Origin: Vibrio caribbeanicus ATCC BAA-2122
GTDB lineage: Bacteria > Pseudomonadota > Gammaproteobacteria > Enterobacterales > Vibrionaceae
DNA length: 64,000 nucleotides
Assembly (NCBI RefSeq): GCF_000165125.1
Contig: NZ_AEIU01000003.1
Location: 62,001 to 126,000, forward strand
Reading direction: 5' to 3'
Positions 24,358 through 34,096 of the stretch are shown piece by piece. The stretch's first letter is position 1, and each line of letters starts with the position of its first letter. Both the position numbers and the translations under genes were made by a program. The notes under the pieces were generated by a model. It was not told the DNA's origin. It ran no database searches and was given only the letters and a program-made list of their open reading frames with translations.

Positions 24358-25272
24358 ATGGACACGAATAGACTTATCCCACTTCTTTCTGAAATGGCAA
24401 TATTCGTAAATGTTGTCGATTCTGGAAGCTTCTCTAACACAGCAAAAAAGCTTGGAGTCTCACCATCATCTGTTAGTCGTTCAGTAACTCGCTTGGAGGA
24501 AGCTCTTGAGGAAAAATTACTTGAGAGAACAACTCGTCAAATGCGTTTGAGCTCCACAGGCCAAGAAGTCTACCAACTTTGCAGCGATATGTTGAACTCA
24601 GCGAAACTGGCGGTTTCAGCCGCTCAATCTGATCGTTCTAGGATTTCGGGCCCATTGCGAGTCGCAGCACCTAAAGCTCTGTCCAGACAAGTATTAATGC
24701 CCATGATTTTAGAGTTTATAGAGACTTATCCCAATATCCTGCTGCAGCTTAAAGTCGCGGATCATTACATTGATCCAATTGGTGATGAGGTTGACGTAAT
24801 TATACATATCACTGACGCACCAACAGAGGGATTGGTCGCAAGAAAAATAACTCAATATAGGCTGGTTGCCTGTGCCAGCGCTGATTATCTGGCAAAACAC
24901 GGAACTCCTATCCATCCAGAAGATATCGCTTCACACAATTGTCTTTGTCTGGGTGAAAACCCGCGAGATAGAGTGTGGGAATTTACCAACAATCAGAAAA
25001 AAGTATCCGTCAATGTATCAGGTTCATTTACGGTCAACCACAGCGAGATTAGGCGAGAGGCCGTTATTAGTGGTATTGGTATATCGGTCTTTCCTGAATT
25101 TGCGATACAACAATATCTCGACTCCGGCAAGGTTATAGAAATCTTACCGGATTGGCATGTCGGAGGACGCTACCAAGGACAAGTAGTCGCTCAATATCCC
25201 CAATCTAAATTTATTCCCGCCCAAATTAAAACTTTTGTTGATTTTATTCAGGAAAAGTTTCGTGAACAATAA
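24358..25272 (+). CDS. LysR-family regulator divergent from the ArgG-like cluster
   Basis: The start ATG at 24358 gives 304 residues; a TTG at 24319 lies in the probable promoter. The helix-turn-helix (FVNVVDSGSFSNTAKKLGVS, SSVSRSVTRLEEAL) and the effector domain are typical of the AaeR/CrgA-like LysR group. The gene is divergent from the ligase gene with under 100 bp between them, the classical arrangement for a LysR activator of the adjoining operon. Its effector may be the pathway metabolite. Confidence 0.9.
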   Translation: MDTNRLIPLLSEMAIFVNVVDSGSFSNTAKKLGVSPSSVSRSVTRLEEALEEKLLERTTRQMRLSSTGQEVYQLCSDMLNSAKLAVSAAQSDRSRISGPLRVAAPKALSRQVLMPMILEFIETYPNILLQLKVADHYIDPIGDEVDVIIHITDAPTEGLVARKITQYRLVACASADYLAKHGTPIHPEDIASHNCLCLGENPRDRVWEFTNNQKKVSVNVSGSFTVNHSEIRREAVISGIGISVFPEFAIQQYLDSGKVIEILPDWHVGGRYQGQVVAQYPQSKFIPAQIKTFVDFIQEKFREQ

Positions 25273-25274
25273 CT

Positions 25275-26453
25275 TTAGGACCACTTAAGCAGCCAAACCT
25301 CATTACCTTCACACGGAATTCTTGGAATATTGCACGATAGTAACAAAGAGATGATAGACATTCCCGCTCCAGCATAAAAGACGATAGCCGGAGAGCTCAA
25401 CCAAAGAAAACCAAAGCACACCGGAATCACAACAGCAGCAATGTGATTGATAGTAAATGACACCCCTGCAGTCGATGCCATATCAGCTGAATCCGCAATT
25501 TTTTGTAAATACGTCTTTAAGGCTAATGCAAGAGCAAAGAATAGGTGGTCGATCACGTAGAGTGCTGCTGCCCACTCAGGCGTATCGACAAAAGCATAAC
25601 CCAAAAAGACGAAAAATAGCCCTGTATATTCAAAAATCAATGCGTTACGCTCACCAATCTTGCCGATCAAGCGGCCAATTCGCCCAGCAAAAAACAGATT
25701 AAATGCATAATTGATCATAAATAAAAGGGTTATTTCAGCGGCAGAATAGCCAAACTTTTCTACCATTAAAAAACCTGCAAAAACAACAAATATTTGCCGA
25801 CGTGCACCGCTCATAAAGGTCAAAGCATAGTAGAGCCAGTAGCGTTTTCTCAACACCAGTTTAGTATTTTGCTGAACTTTGGATTCAAAGGTTGGGAAAC
25901 AATACGTTATCCATAAAACGAGTACGAATCCAAAGCCACCAAAGCACAAGTAAATCCACTTATATTCTAACTCAAGAACTTCCAAGCAGAACCACAGTGC
26001 GCCGTAAGTCAATATAGAAGCAAAAGCACCAACAGAAATTAGTTTTCCCAGTAACTCTGGCGTCTCTTTCTTTGGTAACCATTGAAGAGCAAGAGACTGT
26101 TTGAGCGTTTCAAAATAGTGAAAACCAGTCGACATAAGGAGTGTGGTGAATAATAGGCCCGTCAGAGAAGGAAAAAAGCCAGTGATCGCAGTCCCTCCCG
26201 TTAGAGCCAACAAAGAGATTAAAATAAATCGCTGCTCTTTAATAAAAATCAGGATAAATACTGCAGTAAAAGCTAAAAATCCTGGTATTTCGCGTACACT
26301 TTGCAGCAGTCCTATATCTGCTCCAGTAAAACTCGCTTTTTCAATCACAAAATTGTTCAACAGTGACATCCAACTCGAAAAAGCAATCGGGACTACGATA
26401 GATACAGCCACCAAAAAGGCAAATGGAGTCTTCAAATTCTTATTTATGTTCAC
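25275..26453 (-). CDS. MFS transporter
   Basis: The start is a GTG (26451-26453). The 392-residue protein has twelve membrane segments. The N-half includes SWMSLLNNFVIEKASFTGAD and the C-half FFAGRIGRLIGKIGERNAL, a loop-8/9 motif. Its stop is 2 bp from the convergent LysR stop. The substrate cannot be told. It may belong functionally to the neighbouring cluster or to the kinase gene downstream on the same strand. Confidence 0.85.
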   Translation of the reverse strand: MNINKNLKTPFAFLVAVSIVVPIAFSSWMSLLNNFVIEKASFTGADIGLLQSVREIPGFLAFTAVFILIFIKEQRFILISLLALTGGTAITGFFPSLTGLLFTTLLMSTGFHYFETLKQSLALQWLPKKETPELLGKLISVGAFASILTYGALWFCLEVLELEYKWIYLCFGGFGFVLVLWITYCFPTFESKVQQNTKLVLRKRYWLYYALTFMSGARRQIFVVFAGFLMVEKFGYSAAEITLLFMINYAFNLFFAGRIGRLIGKIGERNALIFEYTGLFFVFLGYAFVDTPEWAAALYVIDHLFFALALALKTYLQKIADSADMASTAGVSFTINHIAAVVIPVCFGFLWLSSPAIVFYAGAGMSIISLLLSCNIPRIPCEGNEVWLLKWS

Positions 26454-26633
26454 AATTTAAATCCTAACTCTCACTATCACACCAGTATGACGCCCAGATA
26501 ACCCCAAAATTGAACATCATCGATTTTAAACAAATATCTTTTAGCTCCCACCTAATAGTAAACTGGTTTTATATTAAATCAGCGATACGGCGGAGACTAC
26601 ACTTAAGAGCAACAAAAACCTAATTCAATGATA

Positions 26634-27614
26634 TCAATAATTTTCTTCAATATACTTTAAAGCCATCTTGGTGAGACTCTCTGTATAATCATTAATTTTC
26701 CAATGAGATGGACACCAACCTTTGATAAAGCGTTGAAAATCTGCCCAAGCAACAGGAAATAGTGGTCGCCAAGCAGCCTCAACCTCCGCTGGTGATAGAT
26801 GAGGTTGGAATTGCTCTAAGCTTTTTTTCAGGTAAGAAAAATACTGATTAAGGATCCAAGGTTCCATTTGAACACATTGGTTAGGATCAACTGCGCTACT
26901 CATAAAAAGTACGAGATCTTTCATCGCGCAACCACGCCCGACATATTGAAAATCTACTGCAGCAGCTAATTTACCATCTGCCGTAAAACAAAAATTTGCC
27001 AGTTTGGCATCACCATGGACGAGTGTGGGGAATGGGGCTCTCGTTAAAATACTATCGATTGTACCAGCCATCTTTTTCAGAGCAGGATCATCGAGCGCTT
27101 TAAGTTCATCTCGACGCGTCGCCAAATGCCAATAAGTACCATTTTCCCATAGCCCCTCGTAGGTGTTTTGTATATGTTGAGCGTGGAAAGAGGCAAGCCA
27201 TTTAAGGCATGACTGCAAATGTACTTTTTGGGCACTCTCTATCGCTTGAGTAAACCCTGAGGAATGAAGATCTTCCATAACCAGCATAAGGCTTGGTGAA
27301 TTATTTATTGCCATGAGAGTTTGGGGAACACGAGCAATATTGCTCTTTGCAAAAGAGGTATACCAGCACATTTCCACATGATAAGACCTAAGCTTTCTTT
27401 GATAAGCTGCTTGGGAGCTCCAACCTTTGGCATTTTTAATTTGTTTCGGAAGCTCTATATGTTTAATAATTAGAGATTTACTTTGACAATACACCCTAAC
27501 AAGATAGCCGCAATTACTCCACAAAGGTTGAATCACCTCTAGCGAAACGATGCGACCTAAGCCAAGGGAAGAAACCAATGTTTGGTAGGTATGATCACTC
27601 ACTTTAATACTCAT
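26634..27614 (-). CDS. Aminoglycoside/choline-kinase-fold phosphotransferase
   Basis: The 326-residue protein shows the small-molecule kinase motifs: LVMEDLHSSGF (hinge), the catalytic loop TLVHGDAKLANFCF (Brenner HGDxxxxN) and the DFQYVGRG metal-binding motif replacing DFE/DFG. This loop form (HGDAKLANF, VDFQ) is close to the EcKL/CHK and APH groups, which phosphorylate hydroxyls of small molecules. The substrate is unknown. It is followed on the same strand by the MFS gene after 180 bp, suggesting a possible link. Confidence 0.85.
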   Translation of the reverse strand: MSIKVSDHTYQTLVSSLGLGRIVSLEVIQPLWSNCGYLVRVYCQSKSLIIKHIELPKQIKNAKGWSSQAAYQRKLRSYHVEMCWYTSFAKSNIARVPQTLMAINNSPSLMLVMEDLHSSGFTQAIESAQKVHLQSCLKWLASFHAQHIQNTYEGLWENGTYWHLATRRDELKALDDPALKKMAGTIDSILTRAPFPTLVHGDAKLANFCFTADGKLAAAVDFQYVGRGCAMKDLVLFMSSAVDPNQCVQMEPWILNQYFSYLKKSLEQFQPHLSPAEVEAAWRPLFPVAWADFQRFIKGWCPSHWKINDYTESLTKMALKYIEENY

Positions 27615-27813
27615 AGACAGATTAGATCCTTTTGCTTCCTGACGACTGTGTCATAGACCAAGCTAACTTTCCATGAGTTTTAGCGTTCAGGAACTATAAT
27701 TACAGAAATCTCAACAAAAGAAGTGGCTTATATCAGTTAATTGTCGATGTCAGCTATTTATCTTTTTCAGAATTGAACTACTGAAATAGCAGAAAGAACA
27801 AAGGGGTACATGA

Positions 27814-28503
27814 GTGAATCAGAATGAAACGACTGTCAGTGGCATAGACGCCCTAGAAATGCTTGAGCATGGGACTGGAATGACAGTTAAGATAGAAACT
27901 CCGGTTGGTATTTCTTCTCAATATCAAACTAGATTTGTTGGTGTTTTTGCAGAAACATTATTAGTTATAGAAATACCTCGAATATCAAGAGACGAATACA
28001 ATTTATTCTTTAGAGAAGGGTTTTGGATGACTATCCGTACAATAGCAACCCGAGGAGAAGGAGCGACCCTAACATTTAAAGCGCAGATAGAAAACGTTGT
28101 TGATACCCCTATCGCCTTATTTACTGTTACATATCCGCGATCAGTGCAGCTCAGCCCATTGAGATCGGAGGCAAGATTTGATGTCAATTTACCCGCAAAA
28201 ATTTATCGCGATAGCCAGCAAGTAGAATGCGAAATTCGTGACTTATCTAAAGAAGGTTGCGCATTTATTGTACCCCTGCTCAGTCCTTCTTTTAAAGCTG
28301 GGAATAAGGTGTCCTTGGAGTTAACCTGTAATATCAGTGCGGATACACCACTAGGACTCTTACAAGGGACCATTTGTAATTTACACCGTAGTAAGCAATA
28401 CGCGAAATATGGGGTGCGTTTTGATGAAGATAACATTGTGATGGTAAAATCACTATTGAGCAGACTTCAATTCAACGGTTCTAAACTTGTACCAAGACAT
28501 TAA
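27814..28503 (+). CDS. PilZ-domain protein (cyclic di-GMP receptor), first paralogue
   Basis: The start is a GTG at 27814 with AAGGGG seven bases upstream. The 229-residue protein has an N-terminal beta-rich YcgR-N-like domain (residues 10-110) and a C-terminal PilZ domain. The cyclic di-GMP motifs are present: R-S-E-A-R (near residue 117) and DLSKEG (near 142). YcgR-type proteins couple cyclic di-GMP to motility or polysaccharide output. A paralogue with the same layout follows 364 bp downstream. Confidence 0.9.
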   Translation: MNQNETTVSGIDALEMLEHGTGMTVKIETPVGISSQYQTRFVGVFAETLLVIEIPRISRDEYNLFFREGFWMTIRTIATRGEGATLTFKAQIENVVDTPIALFTVTYPRSVQLSPLRSEARFDVNLPAKIYRDSQQVECEIRDLSKEGCAFIVPLLSPSFKAGNKVSLELTCNISADTPLGLLQGTICNLHRSKQYAKYGVRFDEDNIVMVKSLLSRLQFNGSKLVPRH

Positions 28504-28867
28504 CATTCATAAAGTATTCGTGTTGCAAGGCGCTAAACTTTACTTCTCTATGTCACACCAAAGTTTATATTCCCCAAATTCAGCAACTTTGTAGGTTCCG
28601 TTATTATTGATTTATATATAAATTATAGATAACTACCTTTAGACAAGCATTGCACTTTTCGGTAATCTTACTCGGAGAAGTTTTCAGCGCTCTTTCATCC
28701 AGGTGACGTGAAGATATGTGGGCAGACTATCACGGTAATAACTAGTTCAACCCTATACAGACCGATCGTAGCAGTGAGAACATTTGATTTTACTCTCAGA
28801 TATTGATTTTTTCATCGCCTAATATGTTTGTTCAGCGCAATCTAATAATCGCAGTAACGGAGATGAA
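28504..28867. other. Intergenic region between the PilZ paralogues
   Basis: No gene, RNA motif or repeat is recognised in these 364 bp. The length suggests the second PilZ gene has its own promoter. Confidence 0.5.
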
Positions 28868-29614
28868 ATGAGCTCCCAATCCTTAACTCAAAATAAGGCA
28901 CCATCCGCTTTTTCAGATAAGAAGAGTATCGCCAATATAAATAGTACAGATGCGCTTGCCATGATTGAGCATGGTAGTGACATTACGCTCAGTGTTACAA
29001 CTCCTGTAGGTACTACTTTCAGATGCAAAACACAGTTTGTCGGGGTCAATTCCGACAACCTAATACTCGTAGACATGCCAAACATCGATCATAACGATCT
29101 TGAATTCTTTTTTAAGGAGGGTTTTTGGGCAACTATACGTGCCATATCAACTCGTGGTGAGGGAGCAAATTTAACCTTTAAATCGCAACTCCAACATATT
29201 TTACATTCGCCCATATCTTGCTTCACATTTTCAGTGCCTCAATCTATGAAAATTTCTACCTTGAGAAAAGAGCCAAGGTTTGAGACAAATCTAAACGCAT
29301 TTGAAACTTCACAAAACAAAAAGATAAATGGCCAAATTCGTGATATCTCCAAACAAGGCTGCTGCTTTTGCATCGAACCGTTAAACCGATCATTTTTAGT
29401 AGGCGATCGCGTAACTATTATGGTGCAGCTACCTGGTGGAAAACCCAACAAACTTCCTCCCTTAACAGGGACGGTGAGGAATCTCAAAAAGAACCTACAC
29501 CATTACAAATATGGAATAATGTTCGATAAGGATGGACTCGCAAGTGCAAAAGAAATATTAAGCAAACTGAAGTTTAACGGGACTACACTTATCGTTAAGG
29601 AACTCAACTCATGA
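28868..29614 (+). CDS. PilZ-domain protein (cyclic di-GMP receptor), second paralogue
   Basis: The 248-residue protein repeats the layout of its upstream neighbour: a YcgR-N-like beta domain, then a PilZ domain with RKEPR and RDISKQG. Matching stretches (FFKEGFWATIRAISTRGEGA against FFREGFWMTIRTIATRGEGA) show a tandem duplication that has diverged. GGAGAT lies just upstream of the ATG. The two proteins may differ in partner or cyclic di-GMP affinity. Confidence 0.9.
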   Translation: MSSQSLTQNKAPSAFSDKKSIANINSTDALAMIEHGSDITLSVTTPVGTTFRCKTQFVGVNSDNLILVDMPNIDHNDLEFFFKEGFWATIRAISTRGEGANLTFKSQLQHILHSPISCFTFSVPQSMKISTLRKEPRFETNLNAFETSQNKKINGQIRDISKQGCCFCIEPLNRSFLVGDRVTIMVQLPGGKPNKLPPLTGTVRNLKKNLHHYKYGIMFDKDGLASAKEILSKLKFNGTTLIVKELNS

Positions 29615-30253
29615 GTTCGGGCTTAACTCACTAGAATATTTCAGGTAAATTCGTTTCGATAGCCTGAAATTAAAGTGCACTATGTGTCGATAAACCTTAT
29701 TTTAGGCAGACAATTAACTCATACCCTTACTTTAGTTGTTCCTTAACCCATGATCCCAGATGTTCTGTTACTTATGCCCAAGCCATCTAAAATGAAAGTT
29801 GGCAGCAACGCCTGTTAGTCAAAACGAATCGTCCTTTGGGAGCGTATAATATGGTCGATTCCATCGTCAGACAACTTGAAAATCTTATGCTAGGGAGAAG
29901 TACTGGCAAAAAAATAGCCACCTACAAGTTCATAGATGGCTTACATATGGTGTGAACAATTTGTATTCACTAACAACGTCAGTTGGCTAGGTGACCCTCG
30001 GCTTAAGAAGGGTCATAACAGTTAATGCATTTACTATGCCAACAAAAAACACCCTATATAGTGAATTAATCTCTCAATTTTTCACCTTTTTATTTTGCAT
30101 TATGCAAAAAACACGTTGCAATATAAGAATGTTCGCAAAACAAAAAAAGTTTCCACTAACTTCACAAAGCGGTACCTAAGAGTTTTTCATACCTTTTTGC
30201 TCAATCTTATATATACTTCCAAGTCAATCGAATTTGATAATCTTAATCGGAAT
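29615..30253. other. Intergenic region with repeat remnant
   Basis: These 639 bp contain a degenerate MITE-like repeat (29783-29880) and otherwise no supported gene. Short frames at 29991-30253 lack ribosome sites and homology. The promoter of the DUF368 gene should lie in the last 200 bp. Confidence 0.5.
29783..29880 (+). repeat. Degenerate MITE-like repeat
   Basis: Blocks TCTAAAATGAAAGTTGGCA, TCCTTTGGGAGCGT and TTCCATCGTCAGACAACTTG align in order with the middle of the full elements. Both termini are lost. Confidence 0.65.
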
Positions 30254-31174
30254 ATGAACTACCTTATTACATTTTTAAAAGGCGTAGCTATGGGCGCTGC
30301 AGACGTTGTCCCCGGAGTCTCAGGTGGAACTATCGCCTTTATCACTGGTATCTATGACACTTTGCTAGAAAGTATTAGACGTATAAATCCTAGTCTTATC
30401 TCTATTATCAAAAAGGATGGTTTTAAGGCTGCTTTTCAACATATCAATGGCATATTTTTAGTGGTGTTGTTTTCAGGAATTCTGTTTAGTATCGCAACGC
30501 TGGCAAAACTTATATCGTGGTTACTTGAGCACCACCCTATCCCATTATGGTCTTTCTTCTTTGGCCTTATTTTGGTCTCTGTTTTCCATATGTTAAAACA
30601 GGTTCAAACCAAAAGTATCAGTCGTCTCATCTTCTTGCTTTTTGGGGTTGGTTTCGCCTACGCAATAACCGTTTTACATCCATTAGAACTTGAACCATCA
30701 AGCTTGAACATACTTATTGTTGGTGCCGTTGCTATATGTGCGATGATTCTGCCTGGCATATCTGGCAGTTTCATTTTGTTATTGCTAGGTATGTACGCCC
30801 CAATACTAGGTGCCGTTAAATCAATGGAGATAAATATTCTTCTCTTGTTTGCACTTGGATGTATTTGTGGTCTCTTAAGTTTTTCGCATCTACTTTCATG
30901 GCTTCTTAATCGTTTCAGAGATATCACCCTTGTATTTCTTACTGGATTAATGATCGGAACATTACCCAAAATCTGGCCTTGGAAAGAAACTCTGTCTTGG
31001 CGCATAAACTCAAAAGGAGAACAGGTGCCGCTTCTTCAACATAACCTTTCACCGACAGAATTTGAGGTTATTACATTGCAACCTTCACAATGGGTTCTGG
31101 CTACAATAATGATGGTATTGGCTGTACTTCTCGTACTAGGAATGGAAAAGTTCGCAAGCAAACAACCAGACTAG
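30254..31174 (+). CDS. DUF368 membrane protein, PopT-type undecaprenyl-phosphate translocase
   Basis: The ATG at 30254 (MNYLITFLKG) gives 306 residues, normal for the family. The signature FLKGVAMGAADVVPGVSGGT opens the protein, and the second-half repeat ILPGISGSFILLLLG confirms the inverted-repeat membrane fold. DUF368 proteins of V. cholerae and S. aureus have been reported to recycle the C55 lipid carrier across the inner membrane, mainly at alkaline pH. No operon partner is apparent. Confidence 0.92.
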   Translation: MNYLITFLKGVAMGAADVVPGVSGGTIAFITGIYDTLLESIRRINPSLISIIKKDGFKAAFQHINGIFLVVLFSGILFSIATLAKLISWLLEHHPIPLWSFFFGLILVSVFHMLKQVQTKSISRLIFLLFGVGFAYAITVLHPLELEPSSLNILIVGAVAICAMILPGISGSFILLLLGMYAPILGAVKSMEINILLLFALGCICGLLSFSHLLSWLLNRFRDITLVFLTGLMIGTLPKIWPWKETLSWRINSKGEQVPLLQHNLSPTEFEVITLQPSQWVLATIMMVLAVLLVLGMEKFASKQPD

Positions 31175-31670
31175 GTTTCGATGCTAAAAGTACCAAAATA
31201 AGGCATTAACTACAGCCACTTACCTCCAATATATACTTCTCGTTTTTACAAGCGTAGTGAGGATAAGTGGCATAAGCACCGTGGTAGACATTGCAATACT
31301 CTCTACTACCGACCTTGCAGCATAGAGAACAACATCTCGGTCCTAATCACATCAGATATTATTGAGCATCTTTAGTTTGGGCTCCATAAACAAGTAACGC
31401 CAAATATGCTCATCTAAGTGGGAATAGATGACCTTATTCTCCGAGGAAAGATTTGTTAGTCTCGTCATCTAAATTGAAAATCGGTAACGACGCATGTTAA
31501 GCAAGACAACTCGCCCTTTGGGAGCGTGCCACAATGCCGCTTTTATCTTCAAACAATCTGGGAAGAGATTAGGGATCAATTAAATGGGTTGAGAGAGTAG
31601 TAAGAGGATGATGATACATCCTCTCTCTTGATTTAAACGAATTAACTAAACAGCGAGAAGCATGACTCCC
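31175..31670. other. Intergenic region with repeat remnant
   Basis: Holds a partial MITE-like repeat (31455-31566) and a small hairpin (AGAGGATG/CATCCTCT, 31603-31624), which may end the adenosine deaminase transcript but lacks a T run. No gene is supported. Confidence 0.5.
31455..31566 (+). repeat. Partial MITE-like repeat
   Basis: GTCATCTAAATTGAAAATCG, then CGCATGTTAAGCAAGACAAC and CGCCCTTTGGGAGCGTGCCA match the central part of the full elements almost base for base. It then decays after AACAATCTGGGAAGAG. Both ends are missing. Confidence 0.8.
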
Positions 31671-32672
31671 TTATGCGGATTCAATAAAAGTAAGCAAATG
31701 CTGCTTAACTTCGTCAGATGCAAAAGACTGCTCAACGCTTGAACGATAGATTATTTTATAATCATCCATGCTTAACTTAAACATCTCCATCACCTTTTCA
31801 ACCTCCTTGGTCATGGTCGTATTAGAGACTGTTCTGTTATCGGTGTTTATGGTGATTGCGAGATTGTCCTGATAGAAATCGATTAATGGATGCTCCCTTA
31901 ATTCATCGACGGCTTTAGTCTGCACATTGCTACTAGGACAAGTTTCCAGCCCAACCAAATCTTCTCGAACGCGATCGTAAGCTGAATCATGCGATTGTAT
32001 TGCAACACCGTGACCTATTCGCTCAGCCCCCAATAACTCAATTGCATCTAAGACATTTTGTCCACATCCTTGCTCTCCTGCGTGGATCGTAATTCGATAT
32101 CCTTTTTCTTTTGCATATTGAGCATGGGAAACATATTTTTCACAAAAGCCATCGTCCTCGTTACCCGCCAAATCAAATGCAGCAACACCATGGCCAATAA
32201 ATGGGATACCAGCATCAATAACGTCATTAATCGTGTCAGCAGGTAAAAACCTCACTGCCGAAAGAATATAGTTTCCCTTGATATCATACTTGTCTTCCGC
32301 TTTTTTCATCCCTCTGACCACACTCTCGATAATTTGTTGGTAATTCAAACCATCTTGTGTGTGAAGCTGCGGCGCAAAACGAACCTCTAGGTATTTAACA
32401 TTTTCTCGTGCTGCATCCTCAAAGAGTTCAAATGAAATACGCTCAAGACTCATCTCAGTTTGCATAACCTTAACGGGCAAAGAAAACCTCGCTAGGTATT
32501 CTTGCAAGTTCGGGCACGATTCGGGAGCAACCATCATATCTTTTATTTCATCAACATTCGATGAGGGTATCTCAATATCCCACTCTTTAGCTAAATCAAT
32601 GACAGTCTGTGGACGTAAACTACCGTCCAGATGACAATGCAAATCAATTTTGGGGAGCTCTAAATAATTCAT
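31671..32672 (-). CDS. add: Adenosine deaminase
   Basis: The ATG at 32670-32672 ([10 protein letters not shown]) gives 333 residues; a TTG two codons earlier is less likely. The zinc and catalytic motifs are in place: [23 protein letters not shown] and TINTDN (usual form LNTDDP). The enzyme deaminates adenosine or deoxyadenosine to inosine in purine salvage. It is divergent from a CRP/FNR-type regulator, so that protein is a candidate controller. Confidence 0.9.
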   Translation of the reverse strand: MNYLELPKIDLHCHLDGSLRPQTVIDLAKEWDIEIPSSNVDEIKDMMVAPESCPNLQEYLARFSLPVKVMQTEMSLERISFELFEDAARENVKYLEVRFAPQLHTQDGLNYQQIIESVVRGMKKAEDKYDIKGNYILSAVRFLPADTINDVIDAGIPFIGHGVAAFDLAGNEDDGFCEKYVSHAQYAKEKGYRITIHAGEQGCGQNVLDAIELLGAERIGHGVAIQSHDSAYDRVREDLVGLETCPSSNVQTKAVDELREHPLIDFYQDNLAITINTDNRTVSNTTMTKEVEKVMEMFKLSMDDYKIIYRSSVEQSFASDEVKQHLLTFIESA

Positions 32673-32869
32673 TTCCAATATCCTAGTTTTACTACCTGAC
32701 TCTATTCCAAGGCATCCGTATGGCCTGGAGCCCCATTACTCTCATAACATGATTACAAGTTGAGCTGGGCTTTTTAGCATCGATGTTTTTTATATTATAT
32801 TATGATGACTCCAAGTAAATACGACAATTGTCAGGACACTGAACACTTTTTACACAGGCACCACTTTTA

Positions 32870-33538
32870 ATGACGAACAAAAAAGAAATTTTAGAGCACG
32901 GACTTGATGAAATCCTAAAATGGATAGAGCGATGTAACTTTAAGCGACGCTCGGTCAAACAAGGCCAGTTTATTGTTACAGCAAACAGCAAAGTTGATGA
33001 AATCTACTGGTCAGAAGAAGCTAGGTTTTCAATCATACATATGGCAGAAAATGGCAAAACACTCAGCCTTGGCGACTACCATTCAAAAAATAATTTTTTT
33101 GGTGAAATTGAGTTCTTTTCAGAGAGGTCAGGATGTTTTAGTGCTATTGCCAGTGAAAACCTGGAACTGACTTGCATTCCTAAGGATACCCTGACTCAAT
33201 TCTTTCTCCATAATGGTCATGCTGCATTTTGGATGAATCACAGAATATCGAGCATCTATTTGAGTACTATGGATATAGCCATTGAGCGCTCTCTATACCC
33301 CCTTAAATACAACATCTTAAAAGACATATTAAGGCGTGAGAGTACATCAGCACAAGATACAAGTCATCACTACATTTACCAAGAAGCTCAACGATTCGGC
33401 TGCAGTGATAGAGCATACGCTAGAGTTATAAGAGAACTAGTAAGCGACGGACTGATCAAGAAAGGAACAATTCCTACCCAATTAAAAGTTATTGATCTCA
33501 CACAAATAGAGCATTACTTAAAAAGATATCATACCTAG
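32870..33538 (+). CDS. CRP/FNR-family transcriptional regulator (YeiL-like)
   Basis: The 222-residue protein has an N-terminal cyclic-nucleotide-binding-type beta barrel (KQGQFIVTANSKVDEIYWSE, SLGDYHSKNNFFGEIEFFSE) and a C-terminal winged helix (QEAQRFGCSDRAYARVIREL). The N-terminal domain lacks the canonical cAMP-binding RSA motif, so cAMP is probably not the ligand. E. coli YeiL, a relative, sits among nucleoside-use genes; here the neighbour is add, divergent by about 200 bp. Confidence 0.85.
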   Translation: MTNKKEILEHGLDEILKWIERCNFKRRSVKQGQFIVTANSKVDEIYWSEEARFSIIHMAENGKTLSLGDYHSKNNFFGEIEFFSERSGCFSAIASENLELTCIPKDTLTQFFLHNGHAAFWMNHRISSIYLSTMDIAIERSLYPLKYNILKDILRRESTSAQDTSHHYIYQEAQRFGCSDRAYARVIRELVSDGLIKKGTIPTQLKVIDLTQIEHYLKRYHT

Positions 33539-34096
33539 TTCGAATTGATGTTCTTTACAGCGCTTTTTGAACACGAAAAATTATTGAATATATTTCCAAC
33601 TGTGGGGATAAAAAAGCGTGGGATTGTGCTCTCCTTGCAGCATTGATACGAGAAAACATAAAATTGATCAATATCACAAATTTTAGCAAAAAAATTGTAT
33701 TAATGATTGTTAATTCAATTCTTGCCCTCAAACGAAAAATCCGAGACAAAAACATCGTAAGCCAATGTTTTAAAAAGAATTAAAAAGTAGCACGTAAGTA
33801 TAAACACTTTGATTTTCAAAACAAATCCCTGGTTCACTTCCATTATTGGAAGGTTAGATTCCAATATCGGTTAATGAGCTTTTTTATTAAAAACAGCATA
33901 ATACCGCGGTTGTAGAATTGCATGTCCAAGTGAAACTGGACAAGCCTCTCATTTTCCCGGTCTGAGCGTGAAAATTAAGGTGAAAAAGTTCCACTTTGCC
34001 ATCCAATCCTACTCACGCTCAACACATAAACATTCTAATGAATATAACAACCGGCCTTCAGAAATCTCTGAAACCGGACAAACATCGAGAAAGTTA
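33539..34096. other. Leader region of the cyo operon
   Basis: AT-rich up to about 33890; no gene or repeat identified. A GTG-initiated extension of cyoA from 33968 is open but reads as low-complexity, non-lipoprotein sequence, so the promoter probably lies at 33850-34080. Confidence 0.5.
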
